Origin: Sulfobacillus benefaciens
GTDB taxonomy: Bacteria > Bacillota > Sulfobacillia > Sulfobacillales > Sulfobacillaceae
Reading direction: 5' to 3'
Assembly: GCA_003023725.1 (NCBI GenBank)
Contig: PXYT01000003.1
Location: 80,660-144,659, forward strand
Length of the DNA: 64,000 nt
This document shows, piece by piece, positions 9,481 through 18,887 of this stretch. The translations under genes were made by a program, and so were the position numbers. The notes beneath the pieces were generated by a model. It worked only from the letters and a program-made list of their open reading frames with translations, was not told the DNA's origin and did not search any database. Positions within the stretch are counted from its first letter, which is position 1. Each line of letters starts with the position of its first letter.

Positions 9481-9961
9481 GAATGGTGTCATTCGGCCAA
9501 AACGGCAAGAGGCTGCGATGGCCATGGTGAGGCCAGTTTATTGAATGTGATTTATTGAGAGAATGGACGTTTTACACACAAATGTTTCAAGAAATTGAAA
9601 ATAATTTGGCTAAAAATTACTATCTGGGCTCAGAAATTGATTGCTTTACTTGTTTCCCGTGATATTATTAATTTCGTGATAATGATTGCACTGACGACAA
9701 ATATAATGGTGAACGCCTTGAGGAGGCGGCAAGACAGAGACGGTAACGTGAAGAAAGCCCGGAGTCCTGGGCCAGGTACGAACCGCTAACGGCTCTGGTA
9801 CGGTGACAAAGTGCGTAGGGAGTATGAGGCCCCCTATTGGAAATGTGTAGCCGAACTCGCAGGCACAGGCCGGGACTTACAAATTTTCATGAAATGTCAA
9901 TGCTTGAGATAGGTATTTGTCGTCTCGTTGGCGGAATTTTGCTTAGGAGGGATGTGACCAG

Positions 9962-11977
9962 ATGGCTACGCTCGCATCAAAAACGAGAAGGGCCACGCTG
10001 CAACCGCAAGGAAATTATAAGTGGATTGCCCTGTCCAATACGACTTTGGGAATGTTGATGGCCACCATCAACCAGACAATCCTTATTATTTCCTTGCCCG
10101 CGGTTTTTCGAGGAATTCATGTGAATCCCTTGCACAGCGGCCAAACGAGCCTCTTGTTGTGGATCTTGATGGGGTTCAATGTCGCCACCACGATTTTGTT
10201 GGTCTCGTTTGGTCGGATTTCCGATACTTATGGGCGCGTGAGACTTTATAATCTGGGGTTCTTAGTCTTTACCCTGGGGTCGATTTTACTCTTTCTCACC
10301 CCCGGAAAAGGAACAGCCGGTGAATGGGAACTCATCATTTTCCGGTTTGTGCAAGGAATTGGCGGGGCGTTCTTGTTTGCCAACAGTGCGGCCATTTTGA
10401 CGGACGCATTTCCGGTGAGTGAGCGTGGACTGGCCTTGGGACTGAATCAAATAGCAGCAATCGGTGGAGGTGTCCTCGGTTTGGTCCTGGGGGGACTGCT
10501 CTCAGCCATTGATTGGCGTGCCATCTTTCTGGTTAATGTGCCTGTTGGGTTATTTGGAACGGTATGGGCTTATATTGCCTTGCGCGAGCTGTCAACCACT
10601 CAGGACGCCCGGCGTATCGACTGGTGGGGTAATATTACTTTTGCTTTGGGCCTGTTAGGCATCATGGTAGGGCTTACTTACAGCATCAGTCCCTATGGCC
10701 ATCACGCCATGGGATGGCAAAGCCCTTTGGTTATCGCGAGTCTTATTATCGGAGTCCTATCCCTGATCGTGTTTTTGATTATTGAAAATCTCGTTGAGGA
10801 CCCCATGTTTCATCTGGCTCTTTTCCGCATTCGCGCCTTTTCCATTGGCAATTTCACCAGCCTGTTGGGGGCGATTGCCCGTGGCGGCCTATCCTTTATG
10901 CTCATCATTTGGTTGCAAGGAATCTGGCTCCCGTTGCATGGCGTGTCTTTTGCCAACACGCCGCTCCAGGCCGGTATTGATACCATTCCGCAAATGATTG
11001 GATTCCTCGTCTTTGGTCCGATTAGCGGACGCTTATCGGACCGTTATGGCCCTCGGGTATTTGCAACCCTGGGCATGTTGGTCAGTGCCATTGGGTTTAT
11101 TTTGCTGAATACATTGCCGGCGGATTTTCACTACTGGACATTCGCGTTTTACATTTTTATCGTGGGCGCGGGCATGGGCCTTTTCGCCTCACCTAACACT
11201 TCCGCCATTATGAGCGCGGTACCGGCCCGCTTTCGCGGATCCGCGTCGGGCATGCGGGCAACGTTTATGAATGCGGGTATGACACTGAGCATGGGGATTT
11301 TCTTCACCATGGTGATCAGCTCGCTCTCAACAGGACTGCCTTCGGCTATTACTAAAGGGCTCCGTCACTTTGCCATACCTAAAGTGCTGGTGGTGCAAAT
11401 GGCCCATCTTCCTCCGTTGGATGTGCTGTTTGCAGCCTTGCTGGGTTACAATCCGTTGAAAATGATGCTGGGACGGACGGCTGCCGGACGGGCAGTGCTA
11501 ACACATCTTCCCGGATCCCAGGCCGCCATACTGACCGGGTCTCGATTCTTTCCTCAATTAATTGCGCACCCGTTTATGGAGGCGTTGCGGCTGGTATTTG
11601 TATTCTCGGCTGCGATGACTTTCCTCTCGGCAATTTTGTCGGTATTCCGCGGTAGCCGTTTTATTTACGACGACGCCCAGGAAATGGCACCTGCCGCGGC
11701 AGGTGCTGCCTCCAGCTTAGTGGACCGCACTTTGCTTTTGGCACTCATTTCGGTTTGGCTAGTCAGGGACGGAGCTGAGCCGGATGCGCCCAAAGATCGG
11801 CAGAATCAACTGCGCCGGGCTTTGGCCATGTTGTCTACGGCATTGAATTATCATTCGGCGGAACGTGCGCAGGACTGGAATCCGGGTGAGGATGAAGAGT
11901 ACGATGAAGACGATAAAGCGCCCTTTACAGCAAACGCAGCAAAGCAGTCAGTGGCTTCGGATTTCTATCGCCGGTAA
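9962..11977 (+). CDS. MFS efflux transporter, DHA2 (EmrB/QacA) family, 14 TM
   Basis: 671-residue membrane protein with about 14 hydrophobic segments, the layout of the DHA2 drug:proton antiporters. It shows the family's early segment ([20 protein letters not shown]), motif A after TM2 ([16 protein letters not shown]) and the TM5 antiporter region ([20 protein letters not shown]). A C-terminal cytoplasmic tail of about 100 residues is longer than usual and ends in an acidic stretch ([14 protein letters not shown]). The ATG at 9962 has AGGAGGGATG upstream. It heads a likely operon with two small membrane-protein genes at 12000 and 12398. Probable role is export of toxic compounds or lipophilic ions; the substrate is unknown. 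Confidence 0.9.
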   Translation: MATLASKTRRATLQPQGNYKWIALSNTTLGMLMATINQTILIISLPAVFRGIHVNPLHSGQTSLLLWILMGFNVATTILLVSFGRISDTYGRVRLYNLGFLVFTLGSILLFLTPGKGTAGEWELIIFRFVQGIGGAFLFANSAAILTDAFPVSERGLALGLNQIAAIGGGVLGLVLGGLLSAIDWRAIFLVNVPVGLFGTVWAYIALRELSTTQDARRIDWWGNITFALGLLGIMVGLTYSISPYGHHAMGWQSPLVIASLIIGVLSLIVFLIIENLVEDPMFHLALFRIRAFSIGNFTSLLGAIARGGLSFMLIIWLQGIWLPLHGVSFANTPLQAGIDTIPQMIGFLVFGPISGRLSDRYGPRVFATLGMLVSAIGFILLNTLPADFHYWTFAFYIFIVGAGMGLFASPNTSAIMSAVPARFRGSASGMRATFMNAGMTLSMGIFFTMVISSLSTGLPSAITKGLRHFAIPKVLVVQMAHLPPLDVLFAALLGYNPLKMMLGRTAAGRAVLTHLPGSQAAILTGSRFFPQLIAHPFMEALRLVFVFSAAMTFLSAILSVFRGSRFIYDDAQEMAPAAAGAASSLVDRTLLLALISVWLVRDGAEPDAPKDRQNQLRRALAMLSTALNYHSAERAQDWNPGEDEEYDEDDKAPFTANAAKQSVASDFYRR

Positions 11978-11999
11978 CGACAAAAGGAGGGTGAACATC

Positions 12000-12401
12000 T
12001 TGATTACAAAATATCTTTGGCCTCTCGTTACCTCCCTGTTCATAGTTTTATTTGGCGTAACACTTCTGATATGGCCCTTTGCGCTCCATACCAATGTAGG
12101 AGGATGGACACGAGGAACAACATCGGACTTTTGGACAGGACTGGGTGTTATTGTGATTGGGTTACTCATGGTGGCTGCATGGTATTCCGCGTTGCGCAAT
12201 GAATTGATTGACCGCGGCATTATTGAAGTCCGGAAACCCGAACCGCAAGCGCCGGCGCCCATCCGGCAGCCGTCGCCGGGTCCGCGTGCGTCGCAGGAGG
12301 ATTTGGATGAAAAACTGCGGGTTTTAGCGGAAACCGTACTCCGTGATCTGAATGCGCAACTGGAGTCTAAAGACCGACGGAGAGGGGGGCCGGTCGCATG
12401 A
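12000..12401 (+). CDS. Small two-TM membrane protein with cytoplasmic coiled tail
   Basis: 133 residues from a TTG at 12000, chosen because AAAAGGAGGG lies eight bases upstream; a longer frame from 11865 would lie inside the preceding MFS gene. There are two membrane helices (about residues 8-28 and 44-66), then a proline-rich linker (PEPQAPAPIRQPSPGPR) and a charged helical tail (DEKLRVLAETVLRDLNAQLE) likely in the cytoplasm. It starts 22 bases after the MFS stop, and the next gene overlaps its end by four bases (ATGA), so the three genes are translationally linked. I recognise no family. An accessory or stabilising subunit for the exporter is only a guess. Confidence 0.72.
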   Translation: MITKYLWPLVTSLFIVLFGVTLLIWPFALHTNVGGWTRGTTSDFWTGLGVIVIGLLMVAAWYSALRNELIDRGIIEVRKPEPQAPAPIRQPSPGPRASQEDLDEKLRVLAETVLRDLNAQLESKDRRRGGPVA

Positions 12402-12622
12402 AATTCGGCAACTGGATGAGCGTTCTTGGTTTAGTGGCAGGGATTTGGGTGATTGTTTCCCCTTATCTGGTAGGCTTTGCACCCACACACGGCAATCCCT
12501 GGACGGGGATAGTGCTGGGGACCGACATTCTCGGAATTCTCATCATTTTAGCTTCAATCATCGGTCTTATTGGATATTGGGGGCTACGTTTAAAGGAATT
12601 GGTTCAGGAACGGAAATCCTGA
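12398..12622 (+). CDS. Small SPW-repeat-like membrane protein
   Basis: 74 residues with two membrane helices. The text LVAGIWVIVSPYLVGF, then NPWTGIVLGTDILGILIIL, resembles SPW-repeat proteins, small membrane proteins in which a conserved Pro-Trp pair precedes a helix. It overlaps the previous gene by four bases (ATGA), which argues for translational coupling and supports its reality despite its size. Function is unknown. It ends the apparent operon begun at 9962. Confidence 0.72.
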   Translation: MKFGNWMSVLGLVAGIWVIVSPYLVGFAPTHGNPWTGIVLGTDILGILIILASIIGLIGYWGLRLKELVQERKS

Positions 12623-12779
12623 CGGTGCAACCGAAGAGCCGGGTTTGCCGCAACCAGTGAACGAGAGGAGGGCGCCCGGCTCGTCGCCTTGTCCCAGCGA
12701 ATTTTGGTTCACGCGTCGCCTCCGCACAAGAAGGCATCTTGTAGACGCGCTTCGGGGCAGTTTGGCAGCTCTATAATTG

Positions 12780-13370
12780 CGTTGCCCGGAGAAAACGCTG
12801 AGACGGCTGCGACGTCAGAAGCAGTCCAAAACCTACCTATTGGGCGGTAGACAAAATCTCTCGATGCCGGAAAACACCCCGCAAGGAGATTTGCACTCGT
12901 GCCATCCAAGCAGTCAGGGTGAACCGAAACAGCCTGTCGCAATATGCAACGGCGATCCGGACATCGTAAACTGGCGATCCTGTCGATGCGGTGATCGAGA
13001 AAACGTTGATCCCACGGGCCTTGGACGGCATCAATCGCTTGGCCCTCGCGAAGACGAGGAACGTCCGCTTTAAGGGACGGCGAGGGCTTTATCAAATGAT
13101 CAGCCTCGAAGGCACATTCCAAAGCTGCCGGTCTCCGGTGGTGTGAACGGGCATTGCACTGGGGAGTGCTAACTGTGGGTATAGGCTTAGGAGATGACAA
13201 CGACCCTTGATCGCTGACGGGTTATCCCTGCGCATCCAATACGGACGACTCGTGCGACGAACAATCAACAAGCAACGCCGGTGGTTCGCTTTACCGGTGT
13301 GTGCAGGCCCCCGATGTGCAAAATTGATCCGGAGATAGCTCACTTTCAGAACCCGTGGGGCGCTAAGCGC
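12780..13370 (+). pseudogene. Degenerate TnpB-like (IS605 OrfB-type) transposase-associated protein
   Basis: Plus-strand frames in succession give text typical of a larger TnpB-like family: IEKTLIPRALDGINRLAL and AKTRNVRFKGRRGLYQM around 12990-13100, then ADGLSLRIQYGRLVRRTIN and KQRRWFALPVCAG around 13215-13310. Stops and frame changes separate the blocks, and no catalytic DED region or zinc ribbon follows, so this is a fragment. The blocks match, as I remember it, the wedge-like region before the RuvC domain in these proteins. Family membership is a moderately confident reading; the inactivity is seen directly. Confidence 0.5.
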
Positions 13371-13437
13371 AACGCGATGAACAAGCATTATCGATAATCA
13401 CAGAGTGAGTCAGACAAATTGAGCCGTGCATAACGAT

Positions 13438-13475
13438 TACCCCCTCACCCGTATCTTGACCGGGATAAGGGGGTA
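13438..13475. terminator. Strong two-part hairpin upstream of the acetamidase gene
   Basis: TACCCCCT at 13438-13445 pairs perfectly with AGGGGGTA at 13468-13475, and inside it CCCG (13448-13451) pairs with CGGG (13461-13464). The hairpin separates decayed sequence on the left from the acetamidase promoter region. A terminator for left-hand transcription is the simplest reading, but there is no clean T-run. Confidence 0.45.
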
Positions 13476-13554
13476 TAAGTTTATTCCCGAGGCCTTGAAA
13501 CGAAATGACCAGAATGCCAAAAAGGAAATGAGGGCCAATCATTGCAGTCAATGT

Positions 13555-13560
13555 TATAAT
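13555..13560 (+). promoter_or_regulatory. -10 hexamer for the acetamidase/formamidase gene
   Basis: A consensus TATAAT at 13555-13560 lies 54 bases before the ATG at 13614. No good -35 hexamer is found 16-18 bases upstream, so the promoter may need an activator or may be extended on its other side. Confidence 0.4.
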
Positions 13561-13613
13561 TTTCGTGAAAAATAGACCCGTCATAATTCCGTCACATGAA
13601 AGGAGAGCTTGGC

Positions 13614-14915
13614 ATGGCAGAGACCACGACGACAGTGTTTGTCGACCGCTTTACGCATGGCTTAATCGGGCCCGATACGGGTTTCTTTGCCACGGTGTCC
13701 AGCGGCAGCCGGATTCGTGCGATTACTCCGCCCGGTTGTTGGGGACCCATGATCACGCCGGACTTTCGCGGGGGTCATGAGGTCACTCAGCCCGTTTACG
13801 TCGAGGGGGCTGAGGTTGGCGACGTTTTGGCCCTTCACATCGAAGAGGTTAAAGTGTTGTCCCGCGCAGCCAGTACGGGAACAATGCGGCTGAACGAGAG
13901 GGCGTTTGAGGGCGATGCCTTTGTGGCCAAAAAGTGTCCGGGATGTGGACGCCCCTGGCCAAAAACAGAATTGGCCGGAATTGGAGAAAATGCGATTCGC
14001 TGCAAGGAATGCGGAGCGGAAGCGAGTCCTTTTCATTTTCAACAAGGATATACAGTGGTATTTGATCCTGCGGGCCGGGTTGCTGTGGCTGTTGATCAAG
14101 ACCAGGCCAGCCTTTTTGCAAAGCAGGCTACCCTTTACGCCGCGTTGCCCGATCACAGTGAGCAGTATCCGGTGTTGGTTTTTGCTGCGCATGAGTTGGC
14201 GGGTCTTCTGGTGCGCATGAGGCCTTGCATTGGGAATATTGGGACCATCCCGGCAAAAACGATACCGGATTCACACAATGCCGGCGACTTCGGTGCCTTT
14301 CTGATTGATGCGCCGCACCCTTACGGGCTAAGCGCCCAGGAGCTGGACGCAGTACGGACCGACGCGCATCTGGATTGCACGGATGTGAGGCCCGGAGCCG
14401 TGTTGTTGTGCCCGGTCAAGGTTCCGGGAGGCGGTGTCTATATGGGAGATGCCCACTCGATTATGGGCCGGGGCGAAGTGGCGGTTCACAGTATTGACAT
14501 TACCGCCGACATTACCGTTCGCGTGGATTTGATCAAAGAATTAAACCTTCCGGGCCCGATCCTTTTGCCACGGGTTCAAGACCTTCCGCCTATTGCGCAG
14601 CCGTACACGACGGAAGAACGGGTGGCTTTTCAGAACCTGGCTGAAAAACATGGCTTGTCGGTGGAAACGGAATCAGGCCCCATCCAGTTCATCGGAACGG
14701 GAGGGGATTTGAATGCCGCGGTCAACAATGCCGTGGACAGGGCGCACCGAGTCTTGGGAATCTCCCGGGATGAAGTGTTAAACAGGGCAACAGTAACCGG
14801 TGAAGTGCAGATTACCCGTTTGCCCGGCACGGTTCAACTTTCTCTGATGCTTCCTAAAACACTATTGGAATCCCGAGGACTCTGGTCAATGGTAAAGGAA
14901 CAATACGCCCTATAA
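13614..14915 (+). CDS. Acetamidase/formamidase family amidohydrolase with zinc-ribbon insert
   Basis: 433-residue cytosolic enzyme of the FmdA/AmdA family, which hydrolyses short-chain amides to ammonia and carboxylate. Family text includes the early PPGCWGPMITPDFRGGHEV, IGNIGTIPAKTIPDSHNAGD and GGGVYMGDAHSIMGRGEVA with its metal/active-site DAH. The ATG at 13614 is chosen over 13596 because the ribosome binding site AAAGGAGAG lies between them. Residues about 102-135 contain a zinc-ribbon-like insert, CPGCGR and CKECGAE, with the Cys pairs 26 residues apart. The gene stands alone. Providing ammonium, possibly for acid buffering, is a reasonable but unproven role. Confidence 0.92.
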   Translation: MAETTTTVFVDRFTHGLIGPDTGFFATVSSGSRIRAITPPGCWGPMITPDFRGGHEVTQPVYVEGAEVGDVLALHIEEVKVLSRAASTGTMRLNERAFEGDAFVAKKCPGCGRPWPKTELAGIGENAIRCKECGAEASPFHFQQGYTVVFDPAGRVAVAVDQDQASLFAKQATLYAALPDHSEQYPVLVFAAHELAGLLVRMRPCIGNIGTIPAKTIPDSHNAGDFGAFLIDAPHPYGLSAQELDAVRTDAHLDCTDVRPGAVLLCPVKVPGGGVYMGDAHSIMGRGEVAVHSIDITADITVRVDLIKELNLPGPILLPRVQDLPPIAQPYTTEERVAFQNLAEKHGLSVETESGPIQFIGTGGDLNAAVNNAVDRAHRVLGISRDEVLNRATVTGEVQITRLPGTVQLSLMLPKTLLESRGLWSMVKEQYAL

Positions 14916-15038
14916 CGCAACATAAAATCCCGGTCAGAACCTGCGTTTTGTGAAGGGGAAAATTCGAAACGCACGCGCTGGCTCGATTTGTGCCAGAGAA
15001 AAAACCGCCGAAATCCCACGTCACCAGTTATCGATCAT

Positions 15039-18000
15039 TTAGAGAAATGAGTCGCTAAAGGCTGGGGACGAAAAGAACGCAGAGAGAACGGCGGTTTCAC
15101 TGTTCCTATCAGGCAAGATGACGGCTTGTTCTACGAAAGTACAAAGAGCATTAATGAGAGCCAGCTGTTCCGCATCCTTCGGTTTGTGAAACAACAACGA
15201 AGGGCTTCCGACCATAATGGCAATCCCTTGGGCCCGGGATATGGCCACGTTGAGGCGATTCAGGCTATAAAGGAATTCCAGGCCATGAGGAACCTCTTCG
15301 GCACTGGAGGCTGTGGTGTTGTAAATGACAACCGGAGCTTCCTGTCCTTGAAATTTGTCCACTGTTCCGATGCGCACCGTGGACGGCAATACGGCATGCA
15401 GGCGGGTGATTTGGGCATTATACGGGGCTACCACCAGAATGTCGGAAGCCCCCAACGGGCGGGTTCGGCCTTGCTGGTCCGTCCAAAGCCGGCCGACAAG
15501 CTCATCGATAAGCCAGGCGGTGGCGTGAGCTTCTTCGGAGGAAGCCGTTCGGTTGGCTTGATGCCATAAGGGAAGATAATAGAGCCCTGAGCCGATGACC
15601 AAGCCTCTCCCACCCAAACGCTGGCGTGCGCAAGCCTCATGGGCAACCAGCTTATTGTCATAAGCGATGGCCGATATATACTCAGTGACGCGGGGATGCA
15701 TCCTGCGAGTTACATTCAGGAAAATGCCAAAGCGTTCATCAATGGTTTTGCACCCGTTCAAGAGATATTCCAGCACCGAAACATCGATGCCGGGAGGATG
15801 ATGACCTTGACTAGGTTGGCGCAATTGTTGCGGATCTCCCAAGAGGATGACGGAATTGGCGGACTGCCCAGCGGCAAGAGCTTGAGCCAGGGAAATTTGA
15901 CCGGCTTCGTCGATGACGAGGACATCTAAGGCTTGTTGCCATTCTGGGCGTGCGAATAGCCAGGGAGTACCGGCGACGACGGGTATCCCTTGCTGAAACA
16001 TTTTGGCGACTTGGGCGTTGCTACCCGTGAGCTGCACTTCCGGTGCGCCGACTCCCTGGTGCTCTTGCGCCTTTTGAACCGCTTTCAGAGGTGAATGGCT
16101 CTCCCGTGCCCGGGTTAGCACACTCTCAAGCAGATGACTCACCACCTGATGACTGGGGGCGGTTATACCGACGGTCTTTCCCTTGGACACGAGGTCGACA
16201 ACAATGTGGGAGGCCGTATAGCTTTTGCCGGAACCCGGCGGGCCCTGAATAGCCAGATATTGATGATCGAGACTCAGAGCCAGACGCCTCGCCGCCTGGA
16301 CTGCATCCTCATTCTGTCGCCGCAAACTGGTTGGAAGCGGATCCGTCGCGAGTCCCGGAGGTTCGCGCCACAACAGGCGCCGAAGGGCCCGAAAAGGGCC
16401 CGGGCGAGTATCCGGAAAACGGATAACTTCTTCTGCTATTCTTTGGAGGGCCAGTTTCAGGACTTGCGTGGGCACGGGCTTGCCGGGAATTAAAGCCTCG
16501 GGTCTCGCCTCTTGATTACGGGGAGGCTTGATCACAATTAGATTGCGAAGAGGGTCAATGTGAACGACTGTGCCAGCGGATTTGCCGGTAGCCGGATCAA
16601 GGGGATTGTCACCCGCTTTGATTTTATGTTCTTGCTCCCGGTAGCGGTATTGATCAAATCCTTGCGGTGACTTACCCACAAATTCTAGATATCCGAGAGC
16701 CTCGGAATCTTCCATCAACTCCTCCGCGGTCATTTCGAGGTGGGAGAAATGTTTCCACCATTGAGATTTTTCTTCGCGCCGATGCCAGTTCAATAGATGA
16801 GCCATAACCCACAGAGGATATCCGGGGTCGGAGGGGTTTGGTTCCGCGATCAAATTTTGTGTCAATTGTGACGCCAGGGAATAGACGACGTCGGTTTCGG
16901 GTTCAATAGTGATATCATCGTCAGCACGGGATTCTTCGGCATACGGCTCCCGCAACGGAACGACTTCTCGTTTTCGATCCAAAAGCCACTGGTGGAGGCG
17001 CCATGTCGACAGGCAGTCTGCCCGGTTATAGTCTTCGATTTGGCGAAGAAAATGGGAATCCGGGCGGTGTTTCCACTGGTCGTAGGCGACAACGCTGGCT
17101 CCGGCATTGGTAATTTCCTCGTTGCGGGTGGGCATATATAATGGTTCAAGGGATTTGATGGAGTAAGATTCTTTGGATATCATCAGACTGTGACGGACGA
17201 TTTGATAGAGGTCGACGAAAATATGACGGCGAAGCAAGTGATCTACTTCCGCTTCCATGATTCCGTGTCGCCCCATTAAACGCTTCAAGGCAGTGGGTTC
17301 ATAGGGAGCATAATGGTAAATATGCATGTCCGGATAGTCTTTTAATCGTTCCATCATGCGGGTGATAAAAGCGGAAAAACTGTTCCGCTCCTGAATCCGG
17401 TTATGAGCCCAGAGCGCATGAAAAATCGGCTCCTCCCCAAACTTGGTTACTTCCGCCCAGCCGAACAAATATTCCAAACTGCCGCCTTCGGCCAGTGGAT
17501 CCCCTTCGAAATCAAAATAGACATCCCCGGCCGAGGGTTCAGGCAAAAGATCCAGCCCGTCGCCAAACTTATAAGGCAAGAGTTGGTACGTGATCTCACC
17601 GGAGAGGCGCTCCTCAAGCTGCAGCTCGGCCTGTTTTTTCAGCCGAATCAAGGTGGGCTCGCCGATTCCCGATACCGAGAGGGGAGAAGGGTGACGGGCC
17701 AGATCGGTGAGTGTGTGGATTCCGGCGGATTTCAGTTTGTTGATTTGAGTATGTGTAATGTTGGCAATATAGCCAAGGTGATCATCGTCTCTTCTTCTTT
17801 TTTCACAATAAGACAGCCAGGAGCAGGTTGCACAAGCGCTTTGTAGTTCAGGATAAGTCGGTTCCTGGCTTGGTGCGCGCTCGATCCAATCCTTCAGCCG
17901 TTTTCCCGCCAATTGCACGTAGGCGGCAGCGTGGCTTTGTGGGTAGAAAAGGGTGCTCGCGTTTCCCAAAACCAATCGAATGGGGGCGGTAACACCCTGA

Positions 18001-18473
18001 ATGTCCTCCAGCAGAAGACTGTAAAAGGTCGCCTGGACCAATGCGGACACTCGGGCATGATGGGCTAATTTCACCTCGGTGACCTCATACAGAAAAGAAC
18101 CTAAGCGTGAGGAGCCAGTCCGCTTTATCAGAAAGTCTGGTGTTCCCACCCAGTTGTTAATCCATAAGGTTGGTTGGTATAGAACAGGAATTCCTTGCAT
18201 CAAGGCCTGCCGGCTTGACTCCCAGCGGTCCTTTAGAGATCCCCAAGGTTGGGCTTGCCAAATAGTGTGGTTTTGAGACTCCAGTTCCGTACGGTAGCTT
18301 TGTTCGAACTCGTTTCCTAACCGGGACAGCATGTTGCTTTGGGCATCGTCCTCCGAAGGAGCAGGGAGGGTTCCATTCAAGACTTGAAGATTGAGCCATG
18401 TCCGATACTCACATTCAATGTGATCGACAATATCGGACGGAGTAAGAATCCATTGATTGTGCACGTGTTGCAT
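15039..18473 (-). CDS. RecB-type FeS nuclease / DEDD exonuclease-like / SF1 helicase fusion (TM0106-type)
   Basis: 1144-residue multidomain DNA-processing protein. Residues 1-230 are a RecB/Cas4-like nuclease with motifs Asp113 (GTPDFL), Glu133-x-Lys135 (EVTEVKL) and Gln147 (QATFY). Cys21, Cys214, Cys217 and Cys223 have the spacing of the 4Fe-4S staple found in Cas4 and AddB. Residues about 315-520 are an RNase H-like (DEDD) domain: YFDFEGDPLAEGG, IYHYAPYEPTALKRL and YNRADCLSTWRLHQW. The C-terminal half is an SF1 helicase with Walker A QGPPGSGKSYT (about 740), Walker B VLVIDEAGQ (about 845), GTVDKFQGQEAP and LNVAISRAQ. The ATG at 18473 has AGGAGG upstream. It stands alone; DNA repair or defence are both possible. 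No cas genes are near. Confidence 0.92.
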   Translation of the reverse strand: MQHVHNQWILTPSDIVDHIECEYRTWLNLQVLNGTLPAPSEDDAQSNMLSRLGNEFEQSYRTELESQNHTIWQAQPWGSLKDRWESSRQALMQGIPVLYQPTLWINNWVGTPDFLIKRTGSSRLGSFLYEVTEVKLAHHARVSALVQATFYSLLLEDIQGVTAPIRLVLGNASTLFYPQSHAAAYVQLAGKRLKDWIERAPSQEPTYPELQSACATCSWLSYCEKRRRDDDHLGYIANITHTQINKLKSAGIHTLTDLARHPSPLSVSGIGEPTLIRLKKQAELQLEERLSGEITYQLLPYKFGDGLDLLPEPSAGDVYFDFEGDPLAEGGSLEYLFGWAEVTKFGEEPIFHALWAHNRIQERNSFSAFITRMMERLKDYPDMHIYHYAPYEPTALKRLMGRHGIMEAEVDHLLRRHIFVDLYQIVRHSLMISKESYSIKSLEPLYMPTRNEEITNAGASVVAYDQWKHRPDSHFLRQIEDYNRADCLSTWRLHQWLLDRKREVVPLREPYAEESRADDDITIEPETDVVYSLASQLTQNLIAEPNPSDPGYPLWVMAHLLNWHRREEKSQWWKHFSHLEMTAEELMEDSEALGYLEFVGKSPQGFDQYRYREQEHKIKAGDNPLDPATGKSAGTVVHIDPLRNLIVIKPPRNQEARPEALIPGKPVPTQVLKLALQRIAEEVIRFPDTRPGPFRALRRLLWREPPGLATDPLPTSLRRQNEDAVQAARRLALSLDHQYLAIQGPPGSGKSYTASHIVVDLVSKGKTVGITAPSHQVVSHLLESVLTRARESHSPLKAVQKAQEHQGVGAPEVQLTGSNAQVAKMFQQGIPVVAGTPWLFARPEWQQALDVLVIDEAGQISLAQALAAGQSANSVILLGDPQQLRQPSQGHHPPGIDVSVLEYLLNGCKTIDERFGIFLNVTRRMHPRVTEYISAIAYDNKLVAHEACARQRLGGRGLVIGSGLYYLPLWHQANRTASSEEAHATAWLIDELVGRLWTDQQGRTRPLGASDILVVAPYNAQITRLHAVLPSTVRIGTVDKFQGQEAPVVIYNTTASSAEEVPHGLEFLYSLNRLNVAISRAQGIAIMVGSPSLLFHKPKDAEQLALINALCTFVEQAVILPDRNSETAVLSAFFSSPAFSDSFL

Positions 18474-18790
18474 CTTTGTCCCTGGCCTCCTGACATTGTG
18501 CCTTTCCGGAGAAAACGGGGTACTCTCTTAATAATCATACCCTATCACAAGAAGATATTTTTGGCATGGCGAGGGCCTCAACATGAGACCTGCTTTTTCT
18601 TTTGTCGCGTAGGGGAGATAGGTGCGCACGATATTTTATGAGACAAAGGAGGGGAAATCAGGATCCAAGCACCTGACTTTGGCCATCGCCGGATCCCGGA
18701 GCGGACGAGGTGGAGAAAGCAGCCGGATTGAAAACGTTATGGGCAGACACTTGAACCATCCGTTGACAATTAAAAAATTGTTGTAAAAAG

Positions 18791-18821
18791 TAGACAGTAT
18801 AACAAGTGAATAATCTATAAT
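18791..18821 (+). promoter_or_regulatory. Candidate promoter for the MFS gene at 18888
   Basis: A consensus -10 TATAAT at 18816-18821 is preceded 19 bases upstream by TAGACA (18791-18796), an imperfect -35. An exact TTGACA at 18763-18768 is too far upstream to pair with it. The whole 18760-18860 stretch is AT-rich, unlike the flanking genes. Confidence 0.4.
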
Positions 18822-18887
18822 GGCAATATAAGACTTCACATTATAAATACTTAGATGTTACATTTTGCAGAGTAAGGAGATGCGGGA

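Noticed and set aside
18763..18803. TTGACA at 18763 with TATAAC at 18798 as a promoter
   Set aside because: The spacer would be 29 bases, far from 16-19.
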